From NCBI GenBank assembly GCA_001725945.1, contig LRMT01000099.1, positions 1 to 54,783 on the forward strand: DNA of 54,783 nucleotides, written 5' to 3'. Below the pieces are notes generated by a model. That model was given only the letters and a program-made list of their open reading frames with translations. It had not been told where the DNA came from and made no database searches. The position numbers and the translations under genes are program-made. Of the stretch, positions 39,038 through 54,471 are shown one piece after another; position 1 is the first letter of the stretch, and each line of letters opens with the position of its first letter. This DNA is from Cupriavidus sp. UYMMa02A. GTDB lineage: Bacteria; Pseudomonadota; Gammaproteobacteria; Burkholderiales; Burkholderiaceae.

Positions 39038-39406
39038 TCAGAGAAGTCCCAGTTCCAGGCGTGCCGCCTCGCTCATTCGTTCTCTCGACCAAGGCGGGTC
39101 CCACACCAGTTCAACCTCGACTTCGTCCACCCCGCTGGCTTCCATCACGGCGCCCTCCACCACACCGGGGAAGGTCTGCGCCACCGGGCAGCCTGGTGCA
39201 GTCAGCGTCATGCGGATGCCCACCTTGCCGCTGGCTTCGTCCACAGATAGCTGGTAGATCAGGCCAAGGTCGTAGATATTGACCGGGATCTCGGGGTCGT
39301 ACACGGTGCGCAATGCCGCTATCACCCGCCCCTCGAGGCTGTCCGGCTCGGGCTCGAACCTGTCTTCGTGTTCCTCGGCCTTGCGCAGCCAATCGATAAT
39401 GCTCAT
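39038..39406 (-). CDS. sufT: SUF-associated MIP18/DUF59 protein (SufT/PaaD-like)
   Basis: A 122-residue protein with the MIP18/DUF59 core RTVYDPEIPVNIYDLGLIYQ and TLTAPGCPVAQTFPGVVEGA, whose Cys is conserved in this family, then the C-terminal VELVWDPPWSRERMSEAAR. Such proteins assist iron-sulfur cluster maturation. It is separated from sufU by four bases and from the Rieske gene by one. Confidence 0.88.
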   Translation of the reverse strand: MSIIDWLRKAEEHEDRFEPEPDSLEGRVIAALRTVYDPEIPVNIYDLGLIYQLSVDEASGKVGIRMTLTAPGCPVAQTFPGVVEGAVMEASGVDEVEVELVWDPPWSRERMSEAARLELGLL

Positions 39407-39410
39407 CGCT

Positions 39411-39857
39411 TTACTCCGTTGAGACCGGCCTGCCGCTGTTCTCCATAGCGGCTTGCATGGTATGCCAGGCCAGGGTGGCGCACTTCACGCGTGCCGGGAA
39501 CTCGCGCACGCCGGCCAGGACCTCCAGTTTTCCCATCGGCACCTCGGCCTGCCCCGGCGCTCCGGTGACCAGCGCGTGGAAGCCTGAGAACAAGGCCCGC
39601 ACCTGTGCCTCGGTCTTGCCCTTGAGCGCTTCTGTCATCAGCGAGGCAGAGGCGGTGGAGATGGCGCAGCCCGAGCCCTCGAAGCTGGCGTCCTCGATCA
39701 CCCCATCGCTGATTCTCAGGTACAGCCTCAGCCGGTCGCCGCACAGCGGGTTGAAGCCCTCGGCGCTGCGGTTCGCTGCCGCCAGCCGCCCGAAATTTCG
39801 TGGCGAGCGGCTGTGGTCGACGATCACTTCCTGGTAGAGGTTGCGCAGGTCAGACAT
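39411..39857 (-). CDS. sufU: Iron-sulfur cluster assembly scaffold/sulfur acceptor SufU
   Basis: A 148-residue IscU/SufU-fold protein. Three conserved Cys are visible: FNPLCGDRL, EGSGCAISTAS, and ARVKCATLAWH. The insertion between the second and third is that of SufU rather than IscU. SufU receives sulfur from SufS. Its ATG overlaps the sufS stop by one base. There is no sufE in the operon, so SufU is the likely sulfurtransferase partner. Confidence 0.92.
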   Translation of the reverse strand: MSDLRNLYQEVIVDHSRSPRNFGRLAAANRSAEGFNPLCGDRLRLYLRISDGVIEDASFEGSGCAISTASASLMTEALKGKTEAQVRALFSGFHALVTGAPGQAEVPMGKLEVLAGVREFPARVKCATLAWHTMQAAMENSGRPVSTE

Positions 39858-41123
39858 CAGGCGAATACCTCCTGCGCCGCGCGCACGGCAGCAAACAGTG
39901 CATCGACTTCTTCACGCGTGTTGTACAGCGCGAAGGAAGCGCGCACCGTGGCCGGCACGCCGAAACGCTCCATCACGGGCATGGCGCAATGGTGGCCGGC
40001 CCGGACCGCCACGCCGTGTTGATCGAGGATGGTGCCGACATCGTGGGGATGGATCCCGTCCAGGGTGAACGAGAGGATGCTCGCCTTGTCTGCCGCCGTG
40101 CCGATCATGCGCAGGCCGGCGATCCGCGCCGCCTGTGCGCTGGCGTAGGCGAGCAGCGCATGTTCGTGGGCGGCGATGGCTTCCAGGCCGACCGCGCGCA
40201 CGTACCCGATGGCGGCGCCAAGGGCGATGACGCCGGCGATATTGGGGGTGCCGGCCTCGAACTTGTAGGGAAGCGCGTTGTAGGTGGTCTTGCGGAACGT
40301 GACCTCGCGAATCATGTCCCCGCCGCCCTGGTAAGGCGGCATGGCATCGAGCAGCGCGGCCTTGCCGTAGAGCACGCCGACGCCGGTGGGGCCGTAGAGC
40401 TTGTGCCCGGAGAACGCGTAGAAATCGCAATCGAGGGCCTGTACGTCGACCTTGAGGTGCGGCACCGCCTGGGCGCCGTCGATCAGCACCGGGATGTCCT
40501 GGGCATGCGCCAGCTCGATGATGTCTCGCGCCGGGTTGACCGTGCCGAGCGCGTGGAGAGGTGCGCCAACGCGACCAGCCTCGTGCGTGGGCCGAGCAAT
40601 CGCGCGAACTGTTCCAGCATCAGCTCGCCGCATCGTTGATCGGCGCCACCTGCAGGAAGGCGCCCGTGCGCTCGCACACCAGTTGCCACGGCACGATATT
40701 GGAGTGGTGCTCCATCGCGCTGATCAGGATCTCGTCGCCCGGACGCAGGCGCTGGCCGAAGCTTGCCGCCACCAGGTTGATCGCCTCGGTGGTGCCGCGC
40801 ACAAACACGATTTCCTCGCGCCCCGCCGCGTTGATCAGGTCTCGCACTGCGTCGCGCGCGGCCTCGTAGGCATCAGTGGCGCGCTGGCTCAGGGTGTGTA
40901 CGCCGCGGTGGATGTTGGCGTTGAGCACGCCATAGTAGCGCGCTTCGGCATCGATCACGCTTTGCGGCTTCTGGGTGGTGGCGGCGTTGTCCAGATAGAC
41001 CAGCGGCTTGCCGTTGACGGTCTGGCGCAGGATCGGGAAATCCTGCCGCAGCCGCTCTACCTCCAGGCTGGCGACCGGCAAGGCGCGCTCCACGGCCATC
41101 GGTTCATGCGCTGCCGTGTTCAT
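39857..41123 (-). CDS. sufS: Cysteine desulfurase SufS (two frameshifts)
   Basis: A 422-residue group II cysteine desulfurase after correction. N-terminal FPILRQTVNGKPLVYLDNAA, PLP-binding Lys in FYAFSGHKLYGPTGVG, and the catalytic Cys in VRAGHHCAMPVMERF are present. Breaks near 40630 (PINDA then GELMLEQFARLLGPR) and 40560 (LAHLS then ALGTVNPARDIIEL) each fit one lost base. ATG 41123 overlaps the sufD stop by ATGA; the stop at 39859-39857 overlaps sufU. The enzyme gives sulfur from cysteine to SufU. Confidence 0.92.
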
Positions 41124-42457
41124 GGCAGCTCCTCCACGGGTGCCGGCAGCCGGCCGCGCAGGAGCGTTTCCAGCCGCGTGCGCAACGGGGCAGAGCCGAG
41201 CCGGCTGACGACCTCTTCGGCGAAGGCAAAGGTCAGCAGGGCACGCGCCGCGGCATCGTCCATCCCGCGCGAGCGCAGGTAGTAGATCTGCTCGGCATCG
41301 AGTTGGCCTACGGTGGCGCCATGGCCGCATTTGACGTCGTCGGCATAGATCTCCAGTTGCGGCTTGGTGTCGACCTCGGCCTGGTCGGACAGCAGCAGGT
41401 TGCGGTTGGACTGGTGGGCATCGCTGTGCTGGGCATCGGCATGCACCACGACCTTGCCGTTGAAGACGCGCGCGAGGCGCCTGCCAGCACGCCTTTATAC
41501 AACTCGCGACTCTTGCTGTGCGGGCTGGCGTGGTCGACGCGGGTGTGGTGGTCGATATGCTGCCGCCCGGCGGTCATATACAGCCCGTCCAGCGAACACT
41601 CGGTATGCTCGGCATTCAGCCCGACGTCGATGTCGACACGCGCGAGGGCGCTGCCCAAGGCGAAGGAACTAGACGCGAAGCGGCTACCCTGCCGCTGGTC
41701 CAGGTTCACGCCGGCGATATGGAAGGCCTTGAGGCTCTCCTGCTGCAGCTTGTGATGTTCGACCTGCGCATCGCGCTCGGCAACGATGTCAGTGACGGTA
41801 TTCGTGCAATAGCCCAGCCCATCCAGGCCCGCGTGGTGCTCGATGATGCAGACTCGGCTGCGGCTTGCGCCACCACGAGGTTGCGCGCATGGGTGGCCAG
41901 CTCGCCGGCGGTGGCGAGGAACAGCAAGTGGATCGGCTGTACGGTGACGGTTCCGGCCGCCACGCGGATATAGGCACCGTCGGTCATGAACGCCATGTTC
42001 AGGGCGGCAAAGCCGGACGCAAAACCGGACGGGTAGTCGCTTGCACGACGCGTGAGCAACCCCTCCAGACAGTCCGGTGCGCGGTCCAGCGTGGCGGCGA
42101 GACTGGCTAGCTCCAGGCCCACAGGCAGAGCACCGATGCGCGACCATTGCGGCTGGTGCGCGCCGTTGACGAATACCAGCAGGTGCGCGCCGGCCAAGGC
42201 GAGCGCCTCGATTTGCGCTGCCACCGCAGCGTCCAGGCCGTCGCCGGCCTGGGGCAGTGCCACGGCAAAGCGGCTTTTCTCGAGTGCGGCCACGCTGGTG
42301 TATTTCCAGTCCTCCTGGCGCAGCGTGGGGAACCCGGCCTGGGCGAAATGATCCAGCGCCTGCCGGCGCGCGTGCGCGAGCCAGCCCACGCGGCGGCCGG
42401 GAAGCGCGGCCTCGACGCGGTTGAACTCGGCGAGATAGTGCTCCAGACCGCTTGCGC

Positions 42458-42461
<4 letters not shown>
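41120..42461 (-). CDS. sufD: Fe-S assembly protein SufD (two frameshifts)
   Basis: A 447-residue SufD after correction. N-terminal helical domain (MSASGLEHYLAEFNRVEAAL, LRQEDWKYTSVAALEKSRFA) and the beta-helix core with ARVDIDVGLNAEHTECSLDG and CGHGATVGQLDAEQIYYLRS. Breaks near 41855 (AAES then CIIEHHAGLDGLGY) and 41487 (LAGASR then VFNGKVVVHADAQ) each fit one lost base. It is part of the SufBCD scaffold. ATGA overlaps link it to sufC and sufS. Confidence 0.9.
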
Positions 42462-43204
<743 letters not shown>

Positions 43205-43257
43205 GGCTGGCTTCTTTCATCCGATGCGGCCTGCGGCGCGCGCCGTGCGCGCCACGC

Positions 43258-44706
<1,449 letters not shown>

Positions 44707-44737
44707 GTTCTGCCTTCGCTTGTCACTGTCACCTGAA

Positions 44738-45208
44738 TCACAAGATGTCAGCTTGCGGCCCGTTTGTGCGCCGGGCGTGCAAGGCGCCGATATCCACCGG
44801 GTGCAATACCGGTTGCGCCATATCTGCCAGCGTCACGCGATTCAGTGCGCTAAAGATGACTCGATTGATCGATTGCCAGTTGGCGCGGATGGCGCACAGG
44901 CCTTCCTGCGCACACAGGCCGGCAGCGACACTGCACTCGGTCATGCCGGCCGGGCCTTCCATGGCGTCAATCACCTGTGCGATGGAGATCTGTTCCGGCG
45001 GCCGCGCCAGCAGATAGCCGCCATTGGCGCCGCGCAATGACTCCAGCAAGTGGTGTCTTGCCAGCAACTTCAGAATCTTGCTTGCCGTCGGTACCGTCAC
45101 GCCGATCGCGGCGGCGACTTCGGAGGCACTGTAGATTCGTCCCGGGTTTCGCGCCAGGTGCGTCATGATCACCGTGCCATAGTCAGTCAGCTTGCTGAGT
45201 CTGAGCAT
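44738..45208 (-). CDS. Rrf2-family Fe-S regulator of the SUF operon (SufR/IscR-like)
   Basis: A 156-residue Rrf2 regulator. The winged helix ([19 protein letters not shown] to [20 protein letters not shown]) is followed by the cluster-binding [14 protein letters not shown] three-Cys motif near residues 89-102, spaced as in IscR-like proteins. It should sense cluster status and repress or activate its own operon. ATG 45208 is chosen because GGTGG precedes it and the family starts MRLSK-like; GTG 45217 is an alternative. It is the first gene of the operon. The bases upstream are A/T-rich and may hold its site. Confidence 0.87.
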   Translation of the reverse strand: MLRLSKLTDYGTVIMTHLARNPGRIYSASEVAAAIGVTVPTASKILKLLARHHLLESLRGANGGYLLARPPEQISIAQVIDAMEGPAGMTECSVAAGLCAQEGLCAIRANWQSINRVIFSALNRVTLADMAQPVLHPVDIGALHARRTNGPQADIL

Positions 45209-45333
45209 TGTCGCCACCAGTATTTGCTAATTAGAACCAATCCGGTCCTCATTTGTTCCGGCGAATCCGCTGACACAAGGTCGCAGTCAACGGTGTATAG
45301 ATGATTATCGGCGCCAGCGGGGAGGACTCAGGC

Positions 45334-46044
45334 ATGGTCAACCAACCCATTACCGTCATCACCGGCGCGAGCCGCGGCTTGGGCCGCGCAGCCACGCGCC
45401 GTCTGGCCACAGTTGAAGGCCATCTGGTCGTCGCCACGGCGCGCCAGCCAACGGACCTCGCGGCGCTTGAGACAGAGCAGCGGCTTGCGGGGCATCCGAT
45501 TGCATGCCGTCCCCTTGACGTCACGGAGGAAGGCTCGGCGGCCGCGCTGGCCGGCTGGCTGACCGAACGCTTCGGTCGCGTGGATGTGCTGGTCAACAAC
45601 GCTGGTGTTTCACTCGATCACTACAGCACCAGCCTGCTCGAACTTCCGCTCGAGATCCTGCACCGCACCCTGGAAACCAATCTGTTCGGCGTGCTGCGGC
45701 TCACCCAGGCGTTGGCGCCGCTGCTGCGCGCCAGCCGCGCCGGCCGGGTGGTCAATCTGGCTTCGGGCATGGGACAGCTGGCGGAGATGGGCAGAGGCGT
45801 GCCGGCCTACCGAATCTCGAAAACGGCGCTGAATGCCGTCACGCGCATCCTGGCCGCCGAAATGGCCGATAGCGGCGTCAAGGTCAACTCGGTGTGTCCC
45901 GGCTGGTGTCGCACTGACCTGGGCGGCCCCGATGCGCCGCGCTCGCCCGAGCAGGGCATCGACACCGTGGTCTGGCTGGCAACGCTGCCCGACGATGGCC
46001 CCACCGGTGGCTTCTTCCGCGATCGCCAGCCGATTCCGTGGTAG
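45334..46044 (+). CDS. Short-chain dehydrogenase/reductase
   Basis: A 236-residue intact SDR: the nucleotide motif [22 protein letters not shown], the catalytic Ser in [11 protein letters not shown] and the YRISK Tyr-x3-Lys. The N-terminal Gly motif and size fit classical NADP(H) enzymes. GGGGAGG precedes ATG 45334; an in-frame ATG at 45301 adds 11 residues with no better site. It is divergent from the SUF operon. Its substrate is unknown. Confidence 0.85.
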   Translation: MVNQPITVITGASRGLGRAATRRLATVEGHLVVATARQPTDLAALETEQRLAGHPIACRPLDVTEEGSAAALAGWLTERFGRVDVLVNNAGVSLDHYSTSLLELPLEILHRTLETNLFGVLRLTQALAPLLRASRAGRVVNLASGMGQLAEMGRGVPAYRISKTALNAVTRILAAEMADSGVKVNSVCPGWCRTDLGGPDAPRSPEQGIDTVVWLATLPDDGPTGGFFRDRQPIPW

Positions 46045-46163
46045 CCAGGCGCGATCAAGAGCGGGGGTGCACGGACGTGCATACCCGCTCAGCGCCCTTG
46101 CCCGGGGCTTGCCGGACGCCTTGTTCTGCGCCACAGTTGCCCCACCGGCCCAGGCTGGAGATC

Positions 46164-48148
<1,985 letters not shown>

Positions 48149-48504
48149 TGACCGTCACGAGGGCTAGACCAAGCAAGCACGTGCCGCAGATCATTGCCCC
48201 AACACATGCCAAACGGCGTGCCGCCGGATTCGGGTTGACCTGATCGTCGCCTGCCCAATAATTTAAGTTCTGACTGAGACACGCGTTAGCAAAGCGAAGG
48301 TAGGTCAGCGAAACGATCGTGTTTCCTATATGAAGCGTGATCGTGCAGGCCGGAAATGCCTGCAGGTCCGAACCGGATCATGAGTTGCTGACCTGGTTCG
48401 GACGCACGCCGGAAGCGCTGAGCACCTGTAGTAGGTGTTTTTTGCGGGAGGTATGCAGTGCGATGTTGGTCGCTCGCTTCGCGGGCGCCGTTCGGACAAA
48501 GCCC
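48149..48504. other. Intergenic region without a recognised gene
   Basis: About 355 bases between convergent genes. Short frames on both strands do not resemble families. No repeat or clear terminator is seen. Confidence 0.4.
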
Positions 48505-48807
48505 CTAAATGTCGGGGGCGATCAGGATCCCGCTCTTCACGGTATGGATCAGAGCAAGGCGATCTTCGACTGCCTTGCGCAGGACTTCGCGTCCCCTGAA
48601 TGGATCCGTCAGGTAATTGGCGTACTGACTGGCCCGGATCTGTACCTTGAGGCTCATCGTCGTCGGTCCACTCTCAGGCCATGTCACCAGGAACGCCGGA
48701 TGGCTGTCTGCGCACTCAACGAAAGCTGTGTCGTGAGACAGAAAACAGGAGTCGGCGCCCTGGGCCAGGAACTGGAGGTCCTTGTCCTTGAACTCGTAGG
48801 TTGCCAT
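48505..48807 (-). CDS. Hypothetical protein, 100 residues
   Basis: No recognised family. Start ATG 48807 has GGGAGAAAG upstream, giving MATYEFKDKDLQFLAQGADS and then AFLVTWPESGPTTMSLKVQI and EVLRKAVEDRLALIHTVKSG. It looks like a soluble, mixed alpha/beta protein. A longer frame upstream is not supported. It lies alone between two intergenic stretches. Confidence 0.55.
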   Translation of the reverse strand: MATYEFKDKDLQFLAQGADSCFLSHDTAFVECADSHPAFLVTWPESGPTTMSLKVQIRASQYANYLTDPFRGREVLRKAVEDRLALIHTVKSGILIAPDI

Positions 48808-49200
48808 TTCTTTCTCCCATCGCGCGGAAGATCGTGGCGTGAAGGTCATTGTTGCGGGCAGCCGCCGCATCTGCTCATTCCAATGGTAGTGCAGCCGGTA
48901 CTCGCTATACGAGAATTGTGAATTCTTGCCTGGGGCCGACTGCGGGACTAGGCGTATTGCCGGATCAGATCACGTTTCTTGGCCCCTTGGCCCCGTCCGC
49001 CTAGCTCGCATCTAGAATGGGATGCAGGGCGGATTCCTCTGTATCGAGACGAATCGAACGGCGTGCCCTCCCCACCACTCCACCCGGGAGGCGGATTCCT
49101 GTCCGCGTTGGCATGACCGTCACGGCTCGAGCGATTGGGGCGGGCCACAAACCGGACCGAACCCCGGGGCCGGTTTCAGTCGACCAATATTCTGTCTAGG
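48808..49200. other. Intergenic region before the exported methyltransferase gene
   Basis: About 390 bases with no clear gene; short frames look like chance. It should hold the promoters for the hypothetical gene on the minus strand and the methyltransferase gene on the plus strand. Confidence 0.4.
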
Positions 49201-50019
49201 ATGATTGCAAGGTCGGTCACTGGGGGCATTTTGAAGCCGTCAACGCTCTTTCCGCGAATCTCGATTGCCAGCGTGGTACTGGCCTGGCTCTGCTCGACAG
49301 CGGGCGCCGCCGACGAGTTTGAACTGCGCCGTGCAGAGATGGTCCACGAGATCGCCGCAATCGCTGCTACGGCCAACGTCGAAAGGGACAGACCCGTCAT
49401 CGACAGGCGTGTCCTGTCGGTGATGGAGCAAGTGCCTCGCCACGCCTTTGTCCCGGACGACCAGAAGTCGCACGCCTATGAGAATCGGCCGCTTCCCATT
49501 GGCTATGGCCAGACCATTTCTCAGCCCTTTATTGTGGCGGTAATGACTGGCCTCATGATGGTCAAGCCTGGAGATGTCGTGCTCGAAGTCGGCACCGGCT
49601 CGGGCTACCAGGCGGCGATTCTTGCCGGGCTGGCGCGCGCGGTGTACACCATCGAGATCATCGAACCGTTGGGCTTGCAGGGGTGCGAGCGCCTGCAACG
49701 GCTGGCCTACAAGCAGGTGGAATGCAAGGTAGGCGATGGCTACTACGGATGGGATACCCATGCGCCCTATGACGCCATCATTGTCACGGCCGCGGCCAGC
49801 CATGTGCCGCCCCCGCTCATCCGGCAACTGAAGCCTGGCGGCAGGATGGTGATCCCCGTGGGCGCGCAATTCCTGACCCAGTACCTGTTGCTGGTCCAAA
49901 AGTCGGGCGACGGCACCGTCTCCACGCGGCAGATCCTCCCGGTCAGGTTTGTACCGCTGGGCGGTGGACACGACGCGAGCAACGCCGCATTAGCGCCCGG
50001 TCGACCGGCGCCGCCCATC
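49201..50019 (+). CDS. Exported protein-L-isoaspartate O-methyltransferase, in frame with the next gene
   Basis: A Pcm-type SAM-dependent methyltransferase with an N-terminal signal (FPRISIASVVLAWLCSTAGA-like segment around residues 18-37), which cytoplasmic Pcm lacks, so it should act in the periplasm. The Pcm core is DQKSHAYENRPLPIGYGQTI, then motif I VVLEVGTGSGYQAAILAG and VPPPLIRQLKPGGRMVIPVG. After the last Pcm residues (LPVRFVPLGGG) the frame continues without a stop through a 20-residue linker into the following protein. The usual stop may be lost to a frame error, but no single-base change gives a clean stop, so a true fusion remains open. The end at 50019 is set by the next ATG. Confidence 0.75.
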
Positions 50020-52501
50020 ATGCTCCGTCCACCCCTGTTCGCCCTGGCCTTGCTGTCGGCCGCAGCGCTCGGCTATGAGATCCTGCTGGTGCGCCTGCTC
50101 TCCATCATTCAGTGGCACCACTTCGCCTACATGATGATCAGCGTCGCGCTGCTGGGCTACGGCGCAGCGGGTGCGCTGGTAGCGCTGGCTCAGCGCGCGC
50201 TGGTCCGCCATTTCCGGGCGGCATTTCTTGTCGGCGCACTGCTGTTTGGGATCTGCGCGATTGCGTGCTTTGCGCTTGGCCAGCGCGTGGCCTTCAATCC
50301 CCTGGAAATCCTGTGGGATCCCGCGCAGCCTCTGCGCCTGCTGCTGGTCTACCTGTTGCTGTTCGTTCCGTTTTTGCGCCGCCGTTAGTGTTTGTCTCTG
50401 CTTCACCCGTTTCAACGAGCAGGTCCACCGCATCTACAGCTTCGACATCCTGGGCGCCGGGCTGGGTAGCCTTGCCATCATCGTCGCGCTGTTTGCGTTG
50501 AGCCCGGTCGACGCGCTGCGGCTGGTAGGCGGCACCGGCATGGCAGCCGCCGCGCTGGCAAGCTTCGAATGCCGCTGGCATCGGCCCTGGCTGCCAGTGC
50601 TGCTCATCGCAGTGGCAGTCGCGCCGGCCGGCCTGCCAGATTCCTGGATCGCGCTGCGGCCGTCCGAGTATAAGGAATTGAGTCAGACCCTGCGCATCAG
50701 GAACGCGCGCGTAGTCGCCGAACGCTCGAGTCCCCTCGGCCTGGTCACGGTGGTCGAAAGCCCATCGATCCCTTTCCGGCACGCCCCCGGCCTGAGCCTC
50801 AACGCGAACATGGAGCCGCCGCCCCAACTGGCGGTGTTCACCGATGGTGACGGGCTCAGCGCGCTCAACCGCTATGACGGGCGGCGCGAACCGCTCGCCT
50901 ATCTGGGCGACCTGACCTCTGCCCTTCCCTATCATCTGCTGGATCGCCCCAAAGTGCTGGTGTTGGGCAGTGGCGCTGGCGCCGACGTCTTGCAGGCGAT
51001 CTATCACCAGGCCAGCGCCATTGACGCAGTGGAGCTGAATCCGCAGGTGATCGGGCTGGTCCAAGACCGCTTCGCCGCCTTCTCGGGCAAGCCCTACAGC
51101 GTGCCCGGGGTGCGCGTTTTTGCCAGCGAGGCGCGCGGTTTCCTGTCCGCCCGCGACGAACGCTACGATCTTATCCAGGTTGCCTTGCTGGATTCGTTCA
51201 GCACTTCGTCGGCAGGCCTCTATGCGCTTTCCGAAAGCTATCTCTATACCGTGGAAGCCTTTCGGGACTATCTGCGCCATCTGCGCCCGGGTGGCCTGCT
51301 GGCGATCACGCGCTGGGTCACGCTGCCGCCCCGCGATATTCCCAAGCTGCTCGCCACGGCCGTGGCGGCCATGGATGGCGCCGGGGTGCAGCAGCCATGG
51401 CGCCGGCTCGCATTGATCCGGAGCTGGAAAACCGCCACCCTAGTGGTCAGAAATGGCGAGTTCGATGCGACAGACATTGCCGCCTTACGAGACTTCTGCC
51501 ACGCCCGCTCCTTTGACGTCGAGTACTACCCAGGCATGCGGGAAGCGGAGGCAAATCGCTACAACGTGCTGGACCAGCCTTACTTCTTCGACGCCGCGCA
51601 AGCGCTGCTGGGCCCCGATCGAGACAGCTTCCTGGCGCGCTACAAGTTCGATGTGCGGCCCGCCACTGACGACAGGCCCTACTTCTTCCACTACTTCAAA
51701 TGGCGCTCGCTGCCGGAACTGCTGTCCTTGAAGGCGCAAGGCGGGCTGCCCTTGCTGGAATGGGGCTACCCCGTCCTGATCGCCACGCTGCTGCAAGCCA
51801 CATGTGCGGCCTTGCTGTTGATCGTCGTGCCGCTCTGGGCGATGGGGCGCCACAACCGGCGGCTGCCGATCGTTTCCCTTGCCGGCGGTGTCGCCGCTTC
51901 GGCGCCACCGTCCGGCTGGCGGTTGGGGATGTATTTCCTCGCAGTTGGCTTCGCCTTCATGTTCGTCGAGATCGCCTTCATCCAGAAGTTCATCCTGTTT
52001 CTCAGCCACCCGCTCTATGCAATCGCGGTCGTGTTGTGTGCCTTCCTTTCATTTGCCGGCCTGGGCAGCCGGTATTCGCAGCGCATGCCTGCACACGCAC
52101 CCTATATGACGGGCCACGGATTTCTGTCGCGCCGAGGCAACCACTGCAGGCGCGCGGTGGGTCTGGTCGTTGCCGGGATCTGCCTGGCCTCGCTGCTCTA
52201 CCTGGTGGCCCTGCCGCCTCTTCTGAGGCTGCTGATGCCGCTTTCCGATCCGGCCAGGATTGCCGTCTTAGTGCTGCTGATGGCACCGCTGGCTTTCCTG
52301 ATGGGAATGCCCTTCCCACTCGGCCTTGGCGGTGTTGCGGCCCGCGACAAAACGCTGGTGCCCTGGGCGTGGGCCGTCAACGCCTGCGCTTCGGTGGTGG
52401 CGGCGCCGCTGGCCACCCTGGTGGCGATCCATCTCGGATTCAGTACGGTAGTGCTGGTGGCGCTTTGCCTGTACGTTGTAGCAGTGGCCTCTTGCCCATA
52501 G
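50020..52501 (+). CDS. Membrane protein with spermidine/spermine synthase-like domain (one frame break)
   Basis: About 826 residues after correction. N-terminal membrane segments (LFALALLSAAALGYEILLVR, MMISVALLGYGAAGALVAL and others) lead to a spermidine synthase-like SAM-binding core (KVLVLGSGAGADVLQAIYHQ, DAVELNPQVIGLVQDRFAAF, VFASEARGFLSARDERYDLI) and more membrane segments at the end (LGMYFLAVGFAFMFVEIAF, IAVVLCAFLSFAGLGS). The frame changes near 50375 in a T run of five (one T extra, or two lost). It is in frame with the methyltransferase upstream. ATG 50020 has no clear ribosome site. The true reaction of such membrane proteins is not known. Confidence 0.8.
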
Positions 52502-52600
52502 ACGGCGCTCATCGGTCACCGCTGTTCGACCTCGGTGGTCAGACGGTCTTGGAAGACGCGGCCCGTATGGCGGTGCGACTTGCCAAGGTTTGGAGTGGAC

Positions 52601-53570
52601 TCACTCCGCCTTCGCGCCCGACTCCTTCACCACCTTGGCCCACTTGGCAATCTCCGCGCGCTGGAAGTTCGCCAGCCGCTCGGGCGTGCCGAGGACCGGG
52701 TCCAGCCCCAGCGTCCTGAGCTTTGCCTGCACGTCCGGCAGCGCATAGATGCGGTTGAGCTCCGCATTGAGCTTCGCCACCACGTCTTTCGGCGTATTGG
52801 CCGGCGCGAAGATCGCGAACCACGAGTCCGCCTCGAACCCCGGCAGACCCTGTTCCGCGAGCGTGGGAATATCCGGCGCCGACGGCGAGCGCTTGGCGCT
52901 GGTGATACCCAGCGCGCGCAGCTTGCCTTCCTTCACCACGGGCAGCGCCGACGGCAGGTTGTCGAACATCATCGTGATATGGCCGCCGAGCAGGTCCGGA
53001 ATCGCCATCGCCCTGCCCTTGTACGGCACATGGGTGATTTTCACGCCGGCCATGGCATTGAACATCTCGCCCGCGACGTGCGGCGACGTGCCGACGCCCG
53101 GCGTGCCGAACGTCAGGCCACCTGGCTTTGCCTTGGCCAGCGCGATCAGCTCGGCCACGTTCTTCGCCGGCACATCCGGATGCACGACCAGCACGTTGGG
53201 TGTCGTGGCGACCAGGATCACGGGCGTGAAGTCCTTGACCATGTCGTACGGCATCTTGCTGTAGAGCGCGCCATTGATTGAGTGCGTGCCCACGGTGCCC
53301 ATCGCCAGCGTATAGCCGTCGGCCGGCGCATGGGCCACGGCCTCGGCGCCGATATTGCCGCCGCGCGGGCTTGTTGTCGACCACGACCGGCTGCCCCCAT
53401 GCGGGTAAGATCTTTTCGGAGACGATGCGCGCCAGCGTGTCGGGCGCGCCGCCACTGGGAAATCCGACCACCATCCGGATCGGCTTGTGCGGATAGGCCT
53501 GCGCCTGCGCGACGGGTGCACTGAACACGGCGGCAGCGGCGAACGCCGCCGCAACGGAACTGACTCGCAT
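52601..53570 (-). CDS. Bug-family tripartite tricarboxylate transporter substrate-binding protein (two frameshifts)
   Basis: A 323-residue Bug protein after correction, with signal MRVSSVAAAFAAAAVFSAP and mature YPHKPIRMVVGFPSGGAPDT. The canonical Bug motif is restored if two single Gs are added near 53375, giving VDNKPGAGGNIGAEAVA. The C-terminal half has VPYKGRAMAIPDLLGGHITM and SWFAIFAPANTPKDVVAKLN. Bug proteins bind carboxylates for TctAB-type or signalling roles; tctA and tctB are not here, as is usual for orphan Bug genes. AGGAG precedes ATG 53570. It is the third gene after the IclR and SDR genes. Confidence 0.9.
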
Positions 53571-53634
53571 CGGTTGTCTCCTGGCTGGCCAGCACCTGCG
53601 TGGGCGCCGGCTGTTCTGGTCGGAAAATCCGGGA

Positions 53635-54445
53635 CTACACGGCGATACCGCCGAACTCCTGCATGACCTTCTCGTGCAGGCGGCGCATGCCGCGCAGCCA
53701 ACGGTCGTAGTCCTGTCCCTTGCGTTGATAGTATTCCAGGACCTCGGGGTGCGGCAGGATCAGGAAGCGTTCGTCGGCCATGCCTTCGAGCGTGGCATTG
53801 GCAACGTGCTCGGCCGTGACCGATCCCTCCTGCAGGAAACCCTTGCGCTCGCCCTTCTCGCCAAACAGCATATTGGTCTGCACGCCCTGCGGGCAGATGC
53901 AGCTCACCTTGATGCCGCGGTCGCCATAGGTGATCGACAGCCATTCCGCGAAGCCGATGGCCGCATGCTTGGTCACCGCATACGGCGCCGAGCCGATCTG
54001 CGAAAGCAGGCCCGCGGCAGACACGGTATTGACGAAGTAGCCGTCGCCGCGCTCCAGCATCTGCGGCAGCACCGCCTTGGCCGCATGGATGTGCGCCATG
54101 ACGTTGATGTCCCAGATGCGCTGCCACTCCTCGGCGCTCGCGTCGAGCCCCTTGCGCAGGATGATGCCGGCGTTCGAACAGAACACATCGACCCGGCCGA
54201 AGCGGCGCGTCGCCTCGTCCGTCAGGGCCTGCACCGCGGCGGCATCGGCAACATCGACAGCCTGCCCGAACACCTTGCAGTCCGGCGCGGCCGCCTGCAC
54301 TTCGGCCGCTACAGTGGCGGCGCCCGCGGCGTTGAGGTCGGCGATGGCCACACCGTGCGCGCGCCCGGGCAAATGCCAGCGCCAGCGCCCGGCCAATGCC
54401 CGTGGCGGCACCGGTCACGACGATCGTCTTGTCTTTGACTTGCAT
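53635..54445 (-). CDS. Short-chain dehydrogenase/reductase (one frame break)
   Basis: A 269-270-residue SDR after correction. MQVKDKTIVVTGAATGIGRA gives the GAATGIG nucleotide motif; the frame then changes near 54370, where two Gs appear lost, to GVAIADLNAAGAATVAAEV. The catalytic region has NAGIILRKGLDASAEEWQRI, NTVSAAGLLSQIGSAPYAVTK (Ser, then Tyr-x3-Lys) and VSCICPQGVQTNML. AAGGAG precedes ATG 54445. It sits between an IclR regulator and a Bug receptor, a common Burkholderiales catabolic grouping. The substrate is unknown. Confidence 0.87.
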
Positions 54446-54471
54446 GCGTTTGTCTCCTTGTCTGTGTCTGC

